Both the position numbers and the translations under genes were made by a program. Below are positions 61,296 to 64,000 of a stretch of 64,000 nt of DNA, piece by piece (the stretch's first letter is position 1; every line of letters begins with the position of its first letter). Origin of the DNA: Bdellovibrionales bacterium (GTDB lineage Bacteria; Bdellovibrionota; Bdellovibrionia; Bdellovibrionales; UBA1609); assembly GCA_016714165.1 (NCBI GenBank), contig JADJNU010000001.1:1736001-1800000 (forward strand), given 5' to 3'. The notes below the pieces were generated by a model. The model had not been told where the DNA came from and made no database searches. It worked only from the letters and a program-made list of their open reading frames with translations.

Positions 61296-62123
61296 ATGAA
61301 TTATCAATTGAATTTAAATTCCGATCCTGGTTATCGGCCATTTATTGTTGCAGACGATTTTGGTCTTTCGCCTTCTGTGAATTCAGCGATTATTGATTTG
61401 GCTTCCCGTAAAATTCTCAGCGCTGTTTCCTGTATGACCGTCTATTCAGATTTTGGCGGAGACGCTCACCGACTTGAAATTGAGAACCTTAAAATAGGAA
61501 TTCATTTTACCCTTACGGGAAAAGCAGGAAGACCGTTAACAACACCGTCTCCGAAGAGCGGACTCATTGATCGTCAGGGACACTTTCGGAGCTCGATAGA
61601 TTTGGCCCTTCGAGCCTATCGTGGGGCTTTAGACGCGAGGGCAATGCGGTCAGAGCTTCAGGCGCAACTCAATAAATTTCGCCAGATTTTTCAACGAAAT
61701 CCCGATCACCTCGATAGTCACGAACACATCCATCAGCTGCCAATGGTCAGCCAGGCTTTTATCGATTTGATTATTTCTGAGAACCTAACCGATATTCCTG
61801 TGAGAACAACAGCTCAAATTCACTCTCCCGGACACTCTTTAAGGGATATCTCAAAAAGATTGTATCTGCGAAATCAAGGTTTCTCTTTGAAAAAGAACCT
61901 ACACAGAAACGGTCTGAAAGCTCTCGCTCCTGTTATCTGCAATCTGGACCATCGAAATCTATGCCTCAAATCCACCGAAAAGTGCTTTCAGCTAGCAAAT
62001 AGTTACCCTTATATCTGGATTGTACATCCGGGAGAAATTGATACCTGTCTGATATCCCGAGATAGTCTCACCCACGGCCGACAGCATGAGTATTTGTTTC
62101 TATTGTCACTCATCGAAAACTGA
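61296..62123 (+). CDS. YdjC/HpnK-family carbohydrate deacetylase
   Basis: A 275-residue NodB-like deacetylase. VADDFGLSPSVNSAI holds the catalytic Asp pair, GIHFTLTGKAGRP the metal His, DSHEHIHQLPMV the second metal motif and IWIVHPGEID the third. Members such as ChbG and HpnK remove N-acetyl groups from glucosamine-type sugars or lipids. The start ATG at 61296 lies 32 bases after the ABC gene, and the next methyltransferase gene starts 17 bases past the stop, so the genes form one transcript. Confidence 0.85.
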   Translation: MNYQLNLNSDPGYRPFIVADDFGLSPSVNSAIIDLASRKILSAVSCMTVYSDFGGDAHRLEIENLKIGIHFTLTGKAGRPLTTPSPKSGLIDRQGHFRSSIDLALRAYRGALDARAMRSELQAQLNKFRQIFQRNPDHLDSHEHIHQLPMVSQAFIDLIISENLTDIPVRTTAQIHSPGHSLRDISKRLYLRNQGFSLKKNLHRNGLKALAPVICNLDHRNLCLKSTEKCFQLANSYPYIWIVHPGEIDTCLISRDSLTHGRQHEYLFLLSLIEN

Positions 62124-62139
62124 TGATAAATTGCAATTC

Positions 62140-62793
62140 ATGAGATCGGTCGAATTTAAATCTCAATTCTGGAATGCCAAAATTCTTAATTGGGAGACTT
62201 CGCGCTATTTCTACAATCAAGGCCTGTCGAAAACTCGTTTGAACTCAGTCAAAAAGCGGCTTGATTTGGCATCTGAACTTTTGAGCAAACATGCAAAAGG
62301 AAAAAGTCTCCTCGAATTGGGATGCGGCAGCGGAGTTCTTCTGTCCAATCTCAACCGCCGGAATTTCACGTCTTGGGCTGGAATAGACATTTCGCCGACC
62401 GCAATCTCAAAAGGCCAACAACGCCTGAAGGGCCTGGCCAGCTTCATCCAGGGAGACGTAACAACCTGCTCATTGCCTCAGGCCGATTGCGTTATTGCTT
62501 TGGGTCTATTGGATTGGCTGTCTCTGAGCGAGATTAAAGACTTGGCGTCCCGGCTCAATTGCACGTATTTCTTGTTTTCCTTTTCGGAGCGGAAATTCTC
62601 CATCATTCGCATGTTGCATCAGATCTACACATTTTTTTCCTACGGTATTTGGAATTCATTTTATGTTCCAAAATATTGGACAGAAGGAGAAATCCGCGAC
62701 GCACTTTCACCCTTGAACAGGAGAGATTTTCCGATAAAATTTGTTCGCCATCCCGATTTATCCTTCGGATGCTTAGTCACAAATTTAACATGA
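62140..62793 (+). CDS. Class I SAM-dependent methyltransferase
   Basis: A 217-residue methyltransferase from ATG 62140. SLLELGCGSGVLLSNL is the SAM motif I and AGIDISPTAISKGQQRL motif II; ADCVIALGLLDWL is a motif-III-like segment. The substrate is unknown, probably a small molecule or lipid. The start is chosen because the open frame upstream overlaps the deacetylase end and lacks homology. Confidence 0.75.
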   Translation: MRSVEFKSQFWNAKILNWETSRYFYNQGLSKTRLNSVKKRLDLASELLSKHAKGKSLLELGCGSGVLLSNLNRRNFTSWAGIDISPTAISKGQQRLKGLASFIQGDVTTCSLPQADCVIALGLLDWLSLSEIKDLASRLNCTYFLFSFSERKFSIIRMLHQIYTFFSYGIWNSFYVPKYWTEGEIRDALSPLNRRDFPIKFVRHPDLSFGCLVTNLT

Positions 62794-63413
62794 AAGAATT
62801 GCATGGGATTGATCGTCAGAGCAAACTCTTGGATCTTCATTTCGACAAAGTTGCATCTTTATATGTTGGATCGTTCTCGGCGAAAATCATTAAGAAGATT
62901 GAACTCGTGTATTTGCTTTCTCTGTTGCCGAAGAAATTGGATGGGAAATTGGTTTTAGATATTGGCTGTGGTTCAGGATACTACATTCGGGAACTGCTTA
63001 AACGAAATCCTCAAGGGATCACGGGCGTCGACCGAAGTCGTTCTATGATTGAACAGGTCCCTTCGGATGACCGGGTCAAAACAATTTGTGGAGACTTTCT
63101 TTCAACAAAGAGCGATGGATTCTATGATTTCATTCTGGCTTTGGGCGTCCTTGAGTTTTGTCAGGATTCGCAAAGCTTTTTAAAGAACATTTCGTTTTGG
63201 AGTGATAAAATCGCGCAAGTTATTTTTCTTTATCCCCCCGACACTCTCGCAAGTCGAATTTATCAAACCTATCATCGCTCTCACGGCATTAAGATAAATA
63301 CTTCCTTGTCGCGCCAAATTGATGACTGGGCCCATTCTGAGAATTGGAATTTGGCGAAGAAACATCGAATTCATCCCTTTGCCCAAATTGAATTGTATGT
63401 CCGAGGCAAATAG
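62790..63413 (+). CDS. Class I SAM-dependent methyltransferase, second copy
   Basis: A 207-residue methyltransferase from ATG 62790, which overlaps the previous stop as ATGA. LVLDIGCGSGYYIRELL is SAM motif I, GITGVDRSRSMIEQV motif II and FDFILALGVLEF-like motif III. It is related in fold to its neighbour but only weakly in sequence. It could modify the same compound at another position. A longer frame upstream was rejected, since it overlaps the first gene without homology. Confidence 0.75.
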   Translation: MKELHGIDRQSKLLDLHFDKVASLYVGSFSAKIIKKIELVYLLSLLPKKLDGKLVLDIGCGSGYYIRELLKRNPQGITGVDRSRSMIEQVPSDDRVKTICGDFLSTKSDGFYDFILALGVLEFCQDSQSFLKNISFWSDKIAQVIFLYPPDTLASRIYQTYHRSHGIKINTSLSRQIDDWAHSENWNLAKKHRIHPFAQIELYVRGK

Positions 63414-64000
63414 GAACTCAGTCCTTTTTGTTGTTTCTGGAGTTGGGCTTGGAAATTCGACCCGATGCCTCGCCGTCATCGAAATTTTGTCATCAAAAGG
63501 CATACCATGTGACGTTGCGACCTTTGGGATAGGAATCAAATTCTTCAAAGACCGAAAACTCATACGGGAACTGATTGCCCTCGAACCTATCAGGTATCGC
63601 AAACTCGGCATTTTTCTCTCATTATCTTGGGATTCCAATTTGCCAAAATATCTTTTGTTAACGAATTGAGAATATTTAACTTGGTCAGAAAAAAGCGACC
63701 AACAGTCCTTATCTATGACTCGATATACGGTATCCTTCCAAAAATTTTTCTCAGCTCAACAGTCTTGACTTTGAATAATTCTAATCAAATTTTTAGAGAA
63801 GTCTTAAAGAGAAAAAATCTCCCTCGCTCTAAATGGGCCCATTTTTGTTTGGTTGAATTCCTTGACTCGATATTTCAACGAATTGTTCCCAATTGGGTAT
63901 TGAGTCCATGGCTCTTGCCGAACAAACAAGAATCAAGAAGTTCTAAAATCAAAAATATCAGCCCCATTGTCAGAAATCAAATAAGGGAATCAGGGAAATT
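63397..64000 (+). CDS. Glycosyltransferase of the MurG-like/family 28 type, frameshift and cut by window edge
   Basis: The frame from ATG 63397 starts MSEANRNSVLFVVSGVGLGNSTRCL, with the GxGxGNxxR motif of GT-B transferases that use nucleotide sugars. It stops at 63669. The next frame continues through RIFNLVRKKRPTVLIYDSIYG and LPRSKWAHFCLVEFLDSIF to the window edge. Adding one T at the five-T run of 63611-63615 joins the two as GIFSLIILGFQFAKIS. The sugar donor is unknown. It follows the second methyltransferase with a 17-base overlap. Confidence 0.7.

Overview
The window is about 64 kb of a Gram-negative bacterial chromosome, most likely a member of the Bdellovibrionota (Bdellovibrio-like). 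That assignment is inference. It rests on the short Bdellovibrio-type flagellin, the NtrY/NtrX pair, the sigma-54 activators, the many predicted outer-membrane and periplasmic proteins, and the ribosomal and RNA polymerase gene order of a proteobacterium. No rRNA, CRISPR array, prophage or insertion sequence is visible.

Layout. Positions 1-23660 (all minus strand) hold one long information-processing cluster, read from right to left: four tRNAs (Thr-TGT, Tyr, Gly, Thr-GGT), tuf, tRNA-Trp, secE, nusG, rplK, rplA, rplJ, rplL, rpoB, rpoC, rpsL, rpsG, fusA, then the S10/spc genes rpsJ to rplF, which run off the left edge. The genes for L24 (rplX) and S14 (rpsN) are missing from their usual places. 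Positions 23767-36162 (minus) carry rlmB, pyrF, proS, an NtrY/NtrX-like two-component system, a small unknown gene, riboflavin genes ribH-ribBX-ribE and clpB. The ribBX product has lost the zinc cysteines of its GTP cyclohydrolase II half.

Positions 36254-41744 are mixed. They hold a small Cys-rich protein, a flagellin gene with a long hairpin-rich leader, a Lys/Ala/Thr-repeat histone-H1-like protein, a sigma-54 activator without a sensor domain, a divergent tyrosine recombinase and a HAD phosphatase. Positions 41894-49268 encode envelope proteins: a FecR-domain protein, a TPR/beta-barrel protein, a small barrel, a flippase-like membrane protein and UDP-glucose dehydrogenase, with recO between them. 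Positions 49327-55393 (minus) encode the hydrophilic arm of NADH dehydrogenase (nuoB-CD-E-F-G-I) without any membrane subunit. From 55926 to the right edge (plus) are a secreted subtilase, an asymmetric heterodimeric ABC exporter, a YdjC/HpnK deacetylase, two methyltransferases and a glycosyltransferase. The last group looks like a glycolipid or glycan building and export locus.

Caution on quality: eight genes (rpsC, rlmB, pyrF, proS, the H1-like gene, recO, nuoF and the last glycosyltransferase) each carry one single-base frameshift, mostly in short homopolymers, and conserved protein continues in the next frame. Several are normally essential, so sequencing or assembly error is the likeliest cause. 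I report each of these genes as one locus.
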